Below are positions 25,252 through 33,499 of a DNA stretch of 39,567 nucleotides, one piece after another. The notes under the pieces were generated by a model, which was given only the letters and a program-made list of their open reading frames with translations, was not told the DNA's origin and searched no databases. Both the position numbers and the translations under genes were made by a program. Position 1 is the first letter of the stretch. Each line of letters begins with the position of its first letter. This DNA is from Nitrospirota bacterium (GTDB lineage: Bacteria > Nitrospirota > Thermodesulfovibrionia > SZUA-242). The stretch lies in the NCBI GenBank assembly GCA_003235715.1, contig QJVM01000116.1:1-39567 (forward strand). Reading direction: 5' to 3'.

Positions 25252-26760
25252 ATGGACGCGCTCCGGCGTTTGCCCGTATTGTCCGTCCTTGAGGAATACG
25301 GGGTGCTGGACTATGCGGTGCTTCTGGTCGTGGTCTTTCTGGCCCTGGCCCTGGCCCGTTATGTTCGCCAGTCACTGAAGCCGGAAGGCTCACTCCGAAG
25401 GGTCATCGAGAAGGCCTCGCGTTCTGTTCAGAATCCCGCTCAGCAGGCGGTCCGTTATGAAAAGAGGGGTGAACTGGAGCTGGCGGCGGCCTTGTACAGG
25501 GACCTCGACCGGCCGGACGATGCGGTCCGGTGTTACCGGCAACTCGAAGACCCCATTCTCGCCGGCGAGTACCTCGAGGCCATGGAGCGTTTTGAGGACG
25601 CAGAGGCCTTTTACGAAAAGGCCAACAGCCGGACCCACCTGAGAAACCTGTGGAAGGTTATGGGTAAGTGGGAGCATCTGGCTATGAGCCTGCTCAATGA
25701 GGGCAAGACGAATATGGCGGCCGAGGCCTTCGAGGAGGCCCGGATGCCCCTCCGGGCCGCAGAGATCTACGAAAAGGTGGAAAACTTTCAGAAAGCCGGA
25801 GAGCTGTACAAGACCGGACAGGATGCCGCCCGCGCGGCCGTGGCCTTTGAAAAGACCTATTCCCACCATAAGATGTTCATGAAGGAGAAACCCGAAATCG
25901 CCCTGGAATCTGCACGGTTGTATCGTGAAGTCGGGGCAACCGCCGACGCCGGCAGGCTCTTTGCCATGGCCGGGGACTACGGCCAGGCTGCAGCCGCATA
26001 CGAAGAGGCTGGCCAACACAAGGACGCCGGTGAATATTTTTACAGGGCCCGTGAATACGACCGGGCTGTGGAAAGCTTCGAACGAGCGGGGGACCGCGTC
26101 CGTTCGGCGCTGGTCCGAGCCGAAAAGCTGGAGGGTGAAGGACAACTCGGCGAGGCGGCCCGCTACTACAAGACCGGAAACAACCTCATTAAAGCCGGCG
26201 AACTGTTCGACGCCTCAGACAGCCCGTCCGAAGCCGCGGAGTGCTACGCCGCCACCGGGGCCTATGCGGAAGCAGCCGAATGTTATGCACGGGCCGGTGA
26301 GAAGGGTCCCGCGGCAGACATGTTCCAACGGGCCGGGAACTACCAGAGGGCTGCGGAACTCTATCTGGAGGCCGGTGAGATGGATAAGGCCATCTCCAAT
26401 TTTGAGCAGGGTGGCCGGAATTACGATGCCGGGCTTCTGTTGTCCCAGATGGGAAGAAGCGCTCCTGCGATAGCCTCCCTGCGAAGGGTCCCCGCGGACA
26501 GTGACCGGTATCGGGAGGCCAATTATCTCCTCGGCAACCTCCTCCGGAAAAACGACCTTCTTTCCGAGGCCGTGGAGGCTTACCAGAGAGCCGCCGCCGG
26601 ACACCCGGTGGTGACGAACACCCTCGACCTCTATTACAATCTTGCCGACGCGCTGCAGGCGATTGGAAGAACCGCCGAGGCCGAAGTCATCTTCCGCGAA
26701 ATTGAGACCATCAAACCTGATTTCAGGGACGTGAAGCAGAGGGCCGTTGGGAGCACCTGA
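25252..26760 (+). CDS. Membrane-anchored TPR-repeat protein
   Basis: A protein of 502 aa with one membrane helix at about residues 18-40 and then a continuous array of TPR-like helical repeats. They read as A-x-x-Y-E-K-A/G-G-x variants: AEAFYEKAN, AAEIYEKVENFQKAGELYKT, AAAYEEAGQHKDAGEYFYRA, AAELYLEAGEMDKAISNFEQ. This rich alanine, tyrosine and glycine pattern resembles the TPRs of scaffold and secretion proteins. No enzymatic domain is visible. Start ATG 25252 follows AAAGGAGG. It overlaps the next TPR gene by 14 bases, so the two are likely made together. Partner and function are unknown; an inner-membrane docking platform is a reasonable guess. Confidence 0.85.
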   Translation: MDALRRLPVLSVLEEYGVLDYAVLLVVVFLALALARYVRQSLKPEGSLRRVIEKASRSVQNPAQQAVRYEKRGELELAAALYRDLDRPDDAVRCYRQLEDPILAGEYLEAMERFEDAEAFYEKANSRTHLRNLWKVMGKWEHLAMSLLNEGKTNMAAEAFEEARMPLRAAEIYEKVENFQKAGELYKTGQDAARAAVAFEKTYSHHKMFMKEKPEIALESARLYREVGATADAGRLFAMAGDYGQAAAAYEEAGQHKDAGEYFYRAREYDRAVESFERAGDRVRSALVRAEKLEGEGQLGEAARYYKTGNNLIKAGELFDASDSPSEAAECYAATGAYAEAAECYARAGEKGPAADMFQRAGNYQRAAELYLEAGEMDKAISNFEQGGRNYDAGLLLSQMGRSAPAIASLRRVPADSDRYREANYLLGNLLRKNDLLSEAVEAYQRAAAGHPVVTNTLDLYYNLADALQAIGRTAEAEVIFREIETIKPDFRDVKQRAVGST

Positions 26761-27799
26761 AAAAACCTTTTCGAAGGCAGAACAGGCCCGGACCGGGTCG
26801 CGGTACGACCGCGCCCTGGAACTTTACAGACAGGCCCTGAGGCAGTTTACGGCCGCGGGCGACCTGGAGGGAATCGTGGACTGCCACGTGGCCATGGGCG
26901 ATACCCTTCGGATGATCGGAGAGTTTCCCACTGCCATCGGACACTACACAGAGGCTCTCGAACTGGCTGAAGAGAAGCTCGTCATGGCCGATGCCCAGGC
27001 CGGGATTGGCCTGTCCCACCGCGCCCTCGGAGACTGGAAAGAGGCTCTCCATCACCTTGAGCTTGCGGATGATTTCTACCGAAAGAATCGTGATCGCGCA
27101 GGTCATGCCTTTACGACCTGGGCCATCGCGGGAACCTACCGCATCAAGGGAGACCTCACCAAGACCCTTTCAACCTTCCGGGAGGCCCTTGACCTCTATC
27201 GCGAGATGAAGGACCGACGGGGAATGGGGTACTGTTACAACGGTCTGGGAGGGGCCAGCCGCGTGGCCGGACGCTTCAAGGACTCTGAGAAATACTACAA
27301 ACGCGCCAACCAGGTCTTCCGCGAACTCAAGGACCGGTTTGGGCTTGCGTATTCTCATTGCGGTCTCGGAAATGCGCGCCGGATGGTCGAGGATTACCGG
27401 GGAGCCGCCGAACATTTCTCCAGGGCGACTCGTCTTTACTCTCGTATAGGCGACCGGGTCAGCTATGCCTACACTCTTTGGAGTGTGGGAACCGCGCACA
27501 AGATGCAGGGCCGGATGAAGAAAGCCTTGAACAGCTTTCGCCAGGCCGAGACGCTTTTCCGCCAGACGCGTGATCCGCGAGGGCTAATCTATTGTCTTCT
27601 CGCGCATGGGGAACTTGAGGATATGGGCGGAAATCACCCGGCCGCCCGACGCCTGTACAAGTCAGCCCTGACCCGGGCAGAAAAGCACGGCTTCCAGGTG
27701 GAAACCGCTCATGCCCGGCTGCTCTTGGGACAGGATCCCGGATACGCCGCTCTCGGGATTCGCCTCGAAACCGGCAGCATCCCCCATAATCTCCCCTGA
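26747..27799 (+). CDS. Soluble TPR-repeat protein
   Basis: A protein of 350 aa with about seven TPR units of the classic 34-40 residue type: CHVAMGDTLRMIGEFPTAIG, GIGLSHRALGDWKEALHHLE, CYNGLGGASRVAGRFKDSEK, SHCGLGNARRMVEDYRGAAE, TLWSVGTAHKMQGRMKKALN. The pattern with G-x-Y at the second helix resembles the Rap/LGN-type TPRs used for protein recruitment. No signal or membrane segment. It starts at TTG 26747 inside the preceding gene's last codons. A downstream ATG exists but cuts into the repeats. Probably works with the membrane TPR protein just upstream. Confidence 0.82.
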   Translation: MGAPEKTFSKAEQARTGSRYDRALELYRQALRQFTAAGDLEGIVDCHVAMGDTLRMIGEFPTAIGHYTEALELAEEKLVMADAQAGIGLSHRALGDWKEALHHLELADDFYRKNRDRAGHAFTTWAIAGTYRIKGDLTKTLSTFREALDLYREMKDRRGMGYCYNGLGGASRVAGRFKDSEKYYKRANQVFRELKDRFGLAYSHCGLGNARRMVEDYRGAAEHFSRATRLYSRIGDRVSYAYTLWSVGTAHKMQGRMKKALNSFRQAETLFRQTRDPRGLIYCLLAHGELEDMGGNHPAARRLYKSALTRAEKHGFQVETAHARLLLGQDPGYAALGIRLETGSIPHNLP

Positions 27800-27828
27800 T
27801 CCCTTCATGGGAGTCCCCAACACGCGCC

Positions 27829-27857
27829 TTGACAGGACACCGGCTCCTTGATAGATT
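27829..27857 (+). promoter_or_regulatory. Promoter of the coiled-coil membrane protein gene
   Basis: A perfect TTGACA (27829-27834), a 17-nt spacer and TAGATT (27852-27857), with a leader of about 48 nt before ATG 27912. It separates this gene from the preceding TPR genes. Confidence 0.55.
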
Positions 27858-27911
27858 TACGGGTTTATAAGGGCTGCAACTCGCCGTCGTTCCCGAGTTC
27901 CTAAAATAGCC

Positions 27912-28856
27912 ATGGCCTCCCGATCCCAGCCTCCCCCGTCTTCCTGGGCCCAGAGAACGCTCGTTTTCCTCCTGCTGGCGGTTCTGGGAGCCGGATTCTA
28001 TGTGTACCTGCAAAGGGAAGTTCTCAGACGCTGGTTTGCCCAGGACCTGATAGGCCGGGAGATGGAGATTCTCTCGGAAAAGATCGACCACCTTCAGAAG
28101 CAACTGGCGGAAGCACAAGCCGAGTTGGAACGCCTGTCACCTTCCACACCCTCGGAAAGGGTGTTAGAGGTGTTCGGTGCCGAACCCGACCAACAATCAA
28201 ATGTGGACGAGCGGGAAATGCGCTGCGTACACCTGGCCCGGAATCTGGAAAATCTTTTCGTCTATCTGGATGGTCGGGATTACGTGCGCGACCGGATTCC
28301 GCCCGTCGCTAGCCGAGACCTGCTCGGCTCTCTGCTCAGCCGCAGCGTAAAGAAGCCGCCCATCGTGGCCAAGGAAACGGAAAACATCCTGCGGGTCCTT
28401 CAGAACTCGGCACACTTCTTCCGAACACTTGGCAAAACCGATACGCTTCTCGTCGCCGCACTCCTGCGGCAGGAGGGGGAACTCATGGAACCGACCTTTC
28501 AGATGCTGTATGAACTGGTAGGTCCGGAGAACGAGTGCCGGGAACAGGGCGTAACGCTATCGATTTCCCTGCCCGAGGCCTACCCCTACGCAGCCTATTT
28601 CCTGAATACGCTGGGGGGCCAGTCCTACCTTCTCAGAAGAGACTCTCGGGTCCGTTTACTCACGCAATATTACGCGATCCTCATTCTGGATCGGGCAAAC
28701 GAGGAGAAATTGAACGAGTGGGGTCTCGACATACGGATTCCCCTCAGGAATCTTTTAACCGATATGAAGAGCGCAGGCAATCTGGTCAGGAAGAGGGAAT
28801 ATCTGAAGAGACTGCTGGACCTCAATGCCAAATACGAAGAACTCTACGGGGGTTAA
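27912..28856 (+). CDS. Membrane-anchored coiled-coil protein of unknown function
   Basis: I do not recognise this protein of 314 aa. Residues 16-34 form one membrane helix, followed by a likely coiled coil at about 45-75 (EMEILSEKIDHLQKQLAEAQAEL pattern). The remaining 230 residues are mixed and mostly helical, without Cys-rich or catalytic motifs. The topology, a short cytosolic N-terminus and a large outer part, suggests a periplasmic domain. A clear promoter upstream indicates independent expression. Its stop overlaps the end of the convergent methyltransferase gene by four bases. It could be an envelope scaffold, but nothing in the sequence proves it. Confidence 0.75.
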   Translation: MASRSQPPPSSWAQRTLVFLLLAVLGAGFYVYLQREVLRRWFAQDLIGREMEILSEKIDHLQKQLAEAQAELERLSPSTPSERVLEVFGAEPDQQSNVDEREMRCVHLARNLENLFVYLDGRDYVRDRIPPVASRDLLGSLLSRSVKKPPIVAKETENILRVLQNSAHFFRTLGKTDTLLVAALLRQEGELMEPTFQMLYELVGPENECREQGVTLSISLPEAYPYAAYFLNTLGGQSYLLRRDSRVRLLTQYYAILILDRANEEKLNEWGLDIRIPLRNLLTDMKSAGNLVRKREYLKRLLDLNAKYEELYGG

Positions 28857-29614
28857 CCCGTCTCCCGGGTTCGTGCGTAATTGGCATAGCAGGTCAGGTG
28901 CCCATCCGAATGAAACACCTGCAGATTCGGGGGAGCAAACGGGTGGAAACAATCGGCGACACTGAACAGAACCAGAGGTTGATCAGACGATTCCAGGACC
29001 CGGGCCAGCTTGCGGTACAGTTGGCGGCCCGGCCCTACCGGGCGAACCGGAAGATACATGTAGATAAAGTCAAAACTGTCCGGAGATATCTCTGCGATGT
29101 CGCCGTGAATCCATTCGAATCTCTCCTCTGACAGCCCCATCCACTGCGTCAACCGTTTTCCCCGCCGCACCATGTTCCCGCTCAGTTCGACCTGGGTCGT
29201 ACAGTGATGTGGATAAAGATACTGCAGCAACAGGCCCTGGAGGCCGTTTCCCGCTCCCAGGTCCACCGAACAGGATATTGATGTCAAGAATGCCCCGGCC
29301 CGGTAAAGGGGCTCCAAGCCGCCGGCATAGCACCAGTACCCCCCCATCGCCTGAAGGCGGTCAAGTTCTTCCGGCCCATACCGGACATCAGACGAATGGA
29401 GCATACAGTAATACCTGACAACTTCTTCTTCCACCCGGCTTTCTTCGCCCCCGGAGAGGGCCTCTTCAAGACCCGGGGCCGCCCGTCCGCACCATGGATA
29501 GGCCGCGGCGAAGCCCGGATTCCTGGTCAGACTCAAAAACAGGGACCCTATGCGTTCAAGGAACGTTCCATAGGCCATGGGGGGGGTCTGGAAACGCAAC
29601 GCATCAGTCGTCAT
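28853..29614 (-). CDS. Class I SAM-dependent methyltransferase
   Basis: A protein of 253 aa with a Rossmann-type SAM site, SVDLGAGNGLQGLLLQY, near residues 115-131. It is followed by TQVELSGNMVRRGKRL and the motif HGDIAEISPDSFDFIYMYLP. These are the loops of a class I methyltransferase; the long N-terminal region before the SAM loop is not one I can name. Start ATG 29614 has GAAGGAC a few bases upstream; a TTG nine codons upstream is less likely. Substrate unknown. Neighbours (ald on the same strand) give no hint. Confidence 0.7.
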   Translation of the reverse strand: MTTDALRFQTPPMAYGTFLERIGSLFLSLTRNPGFAAAYPWCGRAAPGLEEALSGGEESRVEEEVVRYYCMLHSSDVRYGPEELDRLQAMGGYWCYAGGLEPLYRAGAFLTSISCSVDLGAGNGLQGLLLQYLYPHHCTTQVELSGNMVRRGKRLTQWMGLSEERFEWIHGDIAEISPDSFDFIYMYLPVRPVGPGRQLYRKLARVLESSDQPLVLFSVADCFHPFAPPNLQVFHSDGHLTCYANYARTRETG

Positions 29615-29745
29615 AGAAGTCCTTCGGAGGTCCTTCAACAAAGCCCTTCAGGGGAATACGTAAGCAATTTCGGCCCGGTCTCATGGTGATTCCACGGCAA
29701 AGCCAACCGCCTGCCGCCTGAAGCAACGACAGAGGCGTTTCGTGG

Positions 29746-30831
29746 TCAGGCCAACTGCTGTGCCGCCTTTGCCAGCGCCGGGTGAACAATGCGTCCGTCG
29801 AATACATTGAGTCCGTTCTTCAGGTCAAAATCGCTGCTGCCCACCCAATCGAGTCCCTTGTCCGCAATTCTCCGGACATAAGGCAGCGTCACATTGGTCA
29901 GGGCCAGGGTGGATGTTCTGGGGAAGGCCCCGGGCATGTTCGCCACCGCGTAGTGAACGACTCCGTCCACTTCGTAAACCGGGTCCGCGTGCGTAGTGGG
30001 CCGTGTGGTCTCCACGCATCCTCCCTGGTCAACGGAAATATCCACGATGACGGTCCCCTTCTTAAGGCGGGACAGGAGGTCCCTCCTGATCAGGCGGGGC
30101 GCTCTTGCGCCCGGAATCAGAACCGCACCGATGATGAGGTCGCTGCGAAGGGCCTCTTCCTCGATCACCTGCTGCGACGCCGCAGCCGTCGTGACACGCC
30201 CGGGGTAAAGGTTGTCCAGTTCCCGCAGTTTTTCCACTCCCCTGTTGACTGCGAAGACTTCCATGCCCAGTCCCACACATACCCGCACGGCCGAGGCGCC
30301 GGCCACGCCGGTCCCAAGAACAAGCACACGCGCCGGCGGCACCCCGGGGACGCCCGTGGGGAGCAGGCCTCTTCCCCCGGAAGATTTCTGGAGGAAATAG
30401 CCCCCCACAAGCGGTGCCATCCGACCGGCAATCTCGCTCATCGGCATGAGAAGGGGGAGATGTCCGTCCTGCTCCACGGTCTCATAGGCAATCCCTGCCA
30501 CGCGCTTATCCAGAAGAACCCCGAGCAGTTCGGGATTGGGTGCAAGATGAAGATACGTAAAGATGGCCTGCCCCTTCCGGATCAGCTCATATTCGCCTCT
30601 TACCGGTTCCTTGACCTTCACAATAAGGTCGGAGCCTCCGTAAATGGCATCGCGATCCACCACGGCCGCTCCTGCTGAACGGTATTCATCGTCGGAGAAA
30701 CCGCTGCCCTCGCCTGCACCGGTTTCAACCGAAACCTGGTGGCCCGCCGAAAACAGCTCCCGTGCCCCGGCAGGGGTAATCCCAACACGGTACTCTTCGA
30801 CCTTGATCTCCTTTGGCACCCCGATCTTCAT
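29746..30831 (-). CDS. ald: Alanine dehydrogenase
   Basis: NAD-dependent enzyme interconverting L-alanine with pyruvate and ammonia. It is 361 aa, close to the usual 370. Motifs are MKIGVPKEIKVEEYRVGITP with the substrate-binding Arg, VKVKEP with its active-site Lys, HLAPN with the catalytic His, and LVLGTGVAGASAVRVCVGLG for NAD. DISVDQGGCVET holds the conserved Asp. Start ATG 30831 fits the family. Spaced 45 bp from the flavodoxin gene upstream on the same strand, so co-transcription is possible. Confidence 0.95.
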   Translation of the reverse strand: MKIGVPKEIKVEEYRVGITPAGARELFSAGHQVSVETGAGEGSGFSDDEYRSAGAAVVDRDAIYGGSDLIVKVKEPVRGEYELIRKGQAIFTYLHLAPNPELLGVLLDKRVAGIAYETVEQDGHLPLLMPMSEIAGRMAPLVGGYFLQKSSGGRGLLPTGVPGVPPARVLVLGTGVAGASAVRVCVGLGMEVFAVNRGVEKLRELDNLYPGRVTTAAASQQVIEEEALRSDLIIGAVLIPGARAPRLIRRDLLSRLKKGTVIVDISVDQGGCVETTRPTTHADPVYEVDGVVHYAVANMPGAFPRTSTLALTNVTLPYVRRIADKGLDWVGSSDFDLKNGLNVFDGRIVHPALAKAAQQLA

Positions 30832-30876
30832 GACCCGACCCGGCCCCCCCTTCCTGTTGCTTTCGCTCTCTCCGGT

Positions 30877-31353
30877 TCAGCCCAGTTTTCGGCAGAGTTC
30901 CGCCACCCGGCCGCCAAGCTTCTCTGCATCCGTGGCCGTCTCGGAATCCGGTGCGCCCAGAGCCGCCACGCCGTAGTGGCCGGATGCGCTCATCGGGTCT
31001 CCCACGATAACCATCCCGTAGATCAGCATGCATTGGAGGATGGAAAAAATCGTGGTTTCCTTTCCTCCGGTAGGATGTCCTCCCGAGGCAAAGGCGGCCC
31101 CCACCTTGTTCTCCATCTTTCTTCGGACACTGACGAACTCGTCAAAAACCTTCTTCAGCTCCCAGGCCATCACGCCAAAATACACAGGGGAGCCCGCAAT
31201 CACTCCCGCAGCACTGAGAAAGTCCTCTTTGGTGACTTCGTCGGTTCGCTTCAATACCGCCGAGAGGCCGGCCTTCTCAACACCCCTCGCCACATGCTCC
31301 GCAAGCCTCTGCGTGTTTCCGCTCTTCGAATAATAAAGGACTAGAATTTGCAT
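30877..31353 (-). CDS. Flavodoxin-like NAD(P)H:quinone oxidoreductase (WrbA-like)
   Basis: An FMN protein of 158 aa. The phosphate loop LVLYYSKSGNTQRLAEHV is at the N-terminus, followed by SPVYFGVMAWELKKVFDE and FASGGHPTGGKETTI, which shape the flavin and quinone sites in WrbA and related proteins. The length is shorter than E. coli WrbA (198 aa), more like a compact family member. Start ATG 31353 follows AAGGAGG at ideal spacing; an upstream 28-codon frame is not conserved. Likely a two-electron quinone reductase or an electron carrier. Confidence 0.85.
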   Translation of the reverse strand: MQILVLYYSKSGNTQRLAEHVARGVEKAGLSAVLKRTDEVTKEDFLSAAGVIAGSPVYFGVMAWELKKVFDEFVSVRRKMENKVGAAFASGGHPTGGKETTIFSILQCMLIYGMVIVGDPMSASGHYGVAALGAPDSETATDAEKLGGRVAELCRKLG

Positions 31354-31599
31354 GTCTGCCTCCTTGATACGCTCGACCTGGTTGAGATGATTATCAACGG
31401 TAATGGCGACCGTGTAAACCCCGGCCCAGGGGCTCAATTCAGGGTACCGGAACCCCGCTTGCCTTTACGGGTTTCCGGCGAAGGAATCCACAGGATTCAT
31501 GGGGTCGGGCTTCATTCCTAACCCTCGGGCCCGCGGCTGACCTGTCCGCCCCAATAGAATGAAGCGCCACCCACCTGCGGTTCCAAACCAATGCGGCCT

Positions 31600-32199
31600 T
31601 CATCCATCGACCCTCTGAACAACCATGATCTCAGGAGCGTCGTTTTTAGTATTCAGATATTGCCAGTGCATAACGCGATGGCTTGTCGCCGACAAGAGGG
31701 CGAGAAAATTCTTTACCGCAAGGGCCTCTCGCGCCCCTTCGGGGTGCCCGGGATAGAGAACAAGACTAATCAGTCCCCCCTTTTCCAGCAAAGGCAACGC
31801 GGTCCGTATGGAATTGACCGTGCTATCGGTGCGAGTCACGATGGAACGGTCCCCCTCCGGCAGGTAGCCCAGGTTGTAGACGAAGAGACGTACAGGCCGG
31901 TTGATATAACGATCTATTCTCTCGTGGGTATCCTGAACGAGAAGATGGCGTTCCGGCGGAAAACCCAGCCTGACCAGCCTTTCTTCCGCGTTTCTTACCG
32001 CAGACGCCTGGATGTCAAATCCGTAAAGGTAGCCCTGTAGCCCGATACGGGCGGCCAGGAACGCCGTATCGTAGCCCTTTCCCAACGTGCAGTCTGCAAC
32101 GCAATCCCCTTCCCGCACAAAGAGTTCGAGAAAACGATGGAGCAGCTCCGTGGTCCGACTGATCCAGAGGGTCATAACGTCACCCGTCAAACCTCCCAT
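31600..32199 (-). CDS. Putative rRNA methylase, YtqB type
   Basis: SAM-dependent methyltransferase of 199 aa from the YtqB-like family. The SAM loop reads VADCTLGKGYDTAFLA and is followed by YLYGFDIQASAVRNAEERL. The catalytic-type motif is NLGYLPEGDRSIVT, the family hallmark (NLGYLPGGDK/H). B. subtilis YtqB methylates a tRNA or rRNA-related substrate; the precise target here is not known. Start ATG 32199 is two bases after the HAD stop; ATG 32175 with GGGTGA upstream is a good alternative. It probably forms a unit with the HAD gene. Confidence 0.82.
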   Translation of the reverse strand: MGGLTGDVMTLWISRTTELLHRFLELFVREGDCVADCTLGKGYDTAFLAARIGLQGYLYGFDIQASAVRNAEERLVRLGFPPERHLLVQDTHERIDRYINRPVRLFVYNLGYLPEGDRSIVTRTDSTVNSIRTALPLLEKGGLISLVLYPGHPEGAREALAVKNFLALLSATSHRVMHWQYLNTKNDAPEIMVVQRVDG

Positions 32200-32201
32200 A
32201 T

Positions 32202-32804
32202 TCAGGCTTCCCTCAGAACCTCGCGGAGATCACTTTCAAATGATTCGTGAGATACGTAATGAATGGTCCTCAGGCCGCACGCAGAGGCCCGTTGCACGTG
32301 CCCGACCCGGTCATCCACAAAGGCGACCTCGTGGGGGGCAAGACCCAGGTCTGTGCATACGTCCTCAAAGAGGCTGGCATCCCGCTTCCCTTTTCCTTCC
32401 CTGAAGGAATTGAACACGCGGTCGAACTCCCTGAACAGGGCGTGCCGCTGGTCCAGTTCTTCAAGCCAGTTGGTCTGGTCGCTCAGAATACCGACGATCC
32501 GGCCTGAACCGCGCAGGCGTCGAACCCATTCCATGACCGAAGGTCGGAGAACAAAGTGGGACAGGATTGTTTCCCGCATTGCCGCGTCTTCAAGGCGGAT
32601 CCCGGTCTCTTCCCTCAGGGCTTTCCAGAAGGTTTCCTCCGAAGCCTTACCGACAACGTAACCCGTTTCGTAGACCAGCCGCTCTCCCGCCTGAATGATC
32701 ACCTCCGGATCCGCACCCGCCCTTTCCGCAATGGCCCGGAGACCCTTCTGAAACCCCTCCTCAGCCAGAACGCCCCCAAAATCGAAAAGCACGGCCCGAA
32801 TCAT
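32202..32804 (-). CDS. HAD-superfamily hydrolase
   Basis: A protein of 200 aa with the HAD core. Motif I is VLFDFGGVL, in which the usual second Asp is Gly, as in the DFGGV subgroup. Motif II is ILSDQTNW, the Lys of motif III is in the KGKRDASLF region, and motif IV is VAFVDDR. A helical cap sits between I and II. Likely a small phosphatase with unknown substrate. Start ATG 32804 is chosen because the family begins at MIRAVLFDFGG; 23 extra open codons upstream are not conserved. The methylase gene follows two bases downstream. Confidence 0.85.
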   Translation of the reverse strand: MIRAVLFDFGGVLAEEGFQKGLRAIAERAGADPEVIIQAGERLVYETGYVVGKASEETFWKALREETGIRLEDAAMRETILSHFVLRPSVMEWVRRLRGSGRIVGILSDQTNWLEELDQRHALFREFDRVFNSFREGKGKRDASLFEDVCTDLGLAPHEVAFVDDRVGHVQRASACGLRTIHYVSHESFESDLREVLREA

Positions 32805-32836
32805 GGCTATCCGGCGCAGGCGCTGGAACCGATGGG

Positions 32837-33313
32837 TCAAGTCCCTTTCTGATAGGTCCCCATGACCTGGCACTTTTCCAGGATATGAGGCTTCATCGCT
32901 TTCTCAATATCCGCTTTGGCCGCGGTTCCAAGATCAGGCAGCACGCGGCTCAGGGCGTAGACCTTGAAAAAGTACCTGTGCCGTCCCACCGGGGGACACG
33001 GCCCCCCGTAGCCGGTCCGTTTCCAGTCGTTCAGACCTTGGTGCGTCCCGTTCGGAAGATCGGATCTGCTTATCCCTTCGGCCAGTCCCGCTGCCGATGG
33101 CGGCAGGTTATAGAGAACCCAATGCACCCAGGTCATTTTAGGAGCAGCGGGGTCCGGGGCGTCCGGATCGTCGACGATAAGGACGAGACTTTTCGTGCCC
33201 GCCGGGAGCCCTCCCCATGAAAGGGCCGGAGAAATGTCCTCCCCTTCGCACGTATATTTCCTTGGAATCGGTTTCCCGTCGTCAAATGCGCTCGATAGGA
33301 CCTTCAATGCCAT
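32837..33313 (-). CDS. YbhB/YbcL-type phosphatidylethanolamine-binding protein (PEBP family)
   Basis: A protein of 158 aa homologous to E. coli YbhB/YbcL and the animal Raf kinase inhibitor protein. Family motifs are IPRKYTCEGEDISPALSW, VDDPDAPDP and HWVLYNLP, and the GGPCPPVGRHRYFFKVYAL block forms the ligand pocket. No signal peptide is seen, so it is cytosolic. Start ATG 33313 has a GGAGGTGG ribosome site; an open frame up to 33670 is an artefact of sequence without stops. Function in bacteria is not settled. Confidence 0.92.
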   Translation of the reverse strand: MALKVLSSAFDDGKPIPRKYTCEGEDISPALSWGGLPAGTKSLVLIVDDPDAPDPAAPKMTWVHWVLYNLPPSAAGLAEGISRSDLPNGTHQGLNDWKRTGYGGPCPPVGRHRYFFKVYALSRVLPDLGTAAKADIEKAMKPHILEKCQVMGTYQKGT

Positions 33314-33499
33314 GGATGACCACCTCCAAGAACAGCATTTGGCTGAACAGGTTCCCCCCTCGGGAACACCCTGCCAAACCATCCTAACCGGATTTAATAT
33401 TCGCCACAAGGCACGAAGATCCGGAAGAGGTCCCCGGAGGTCGCTACGCCGTCTTCCCTGTCTTTCGGTCGGAAGGGTCAAGATGCTTAAATACAGACG

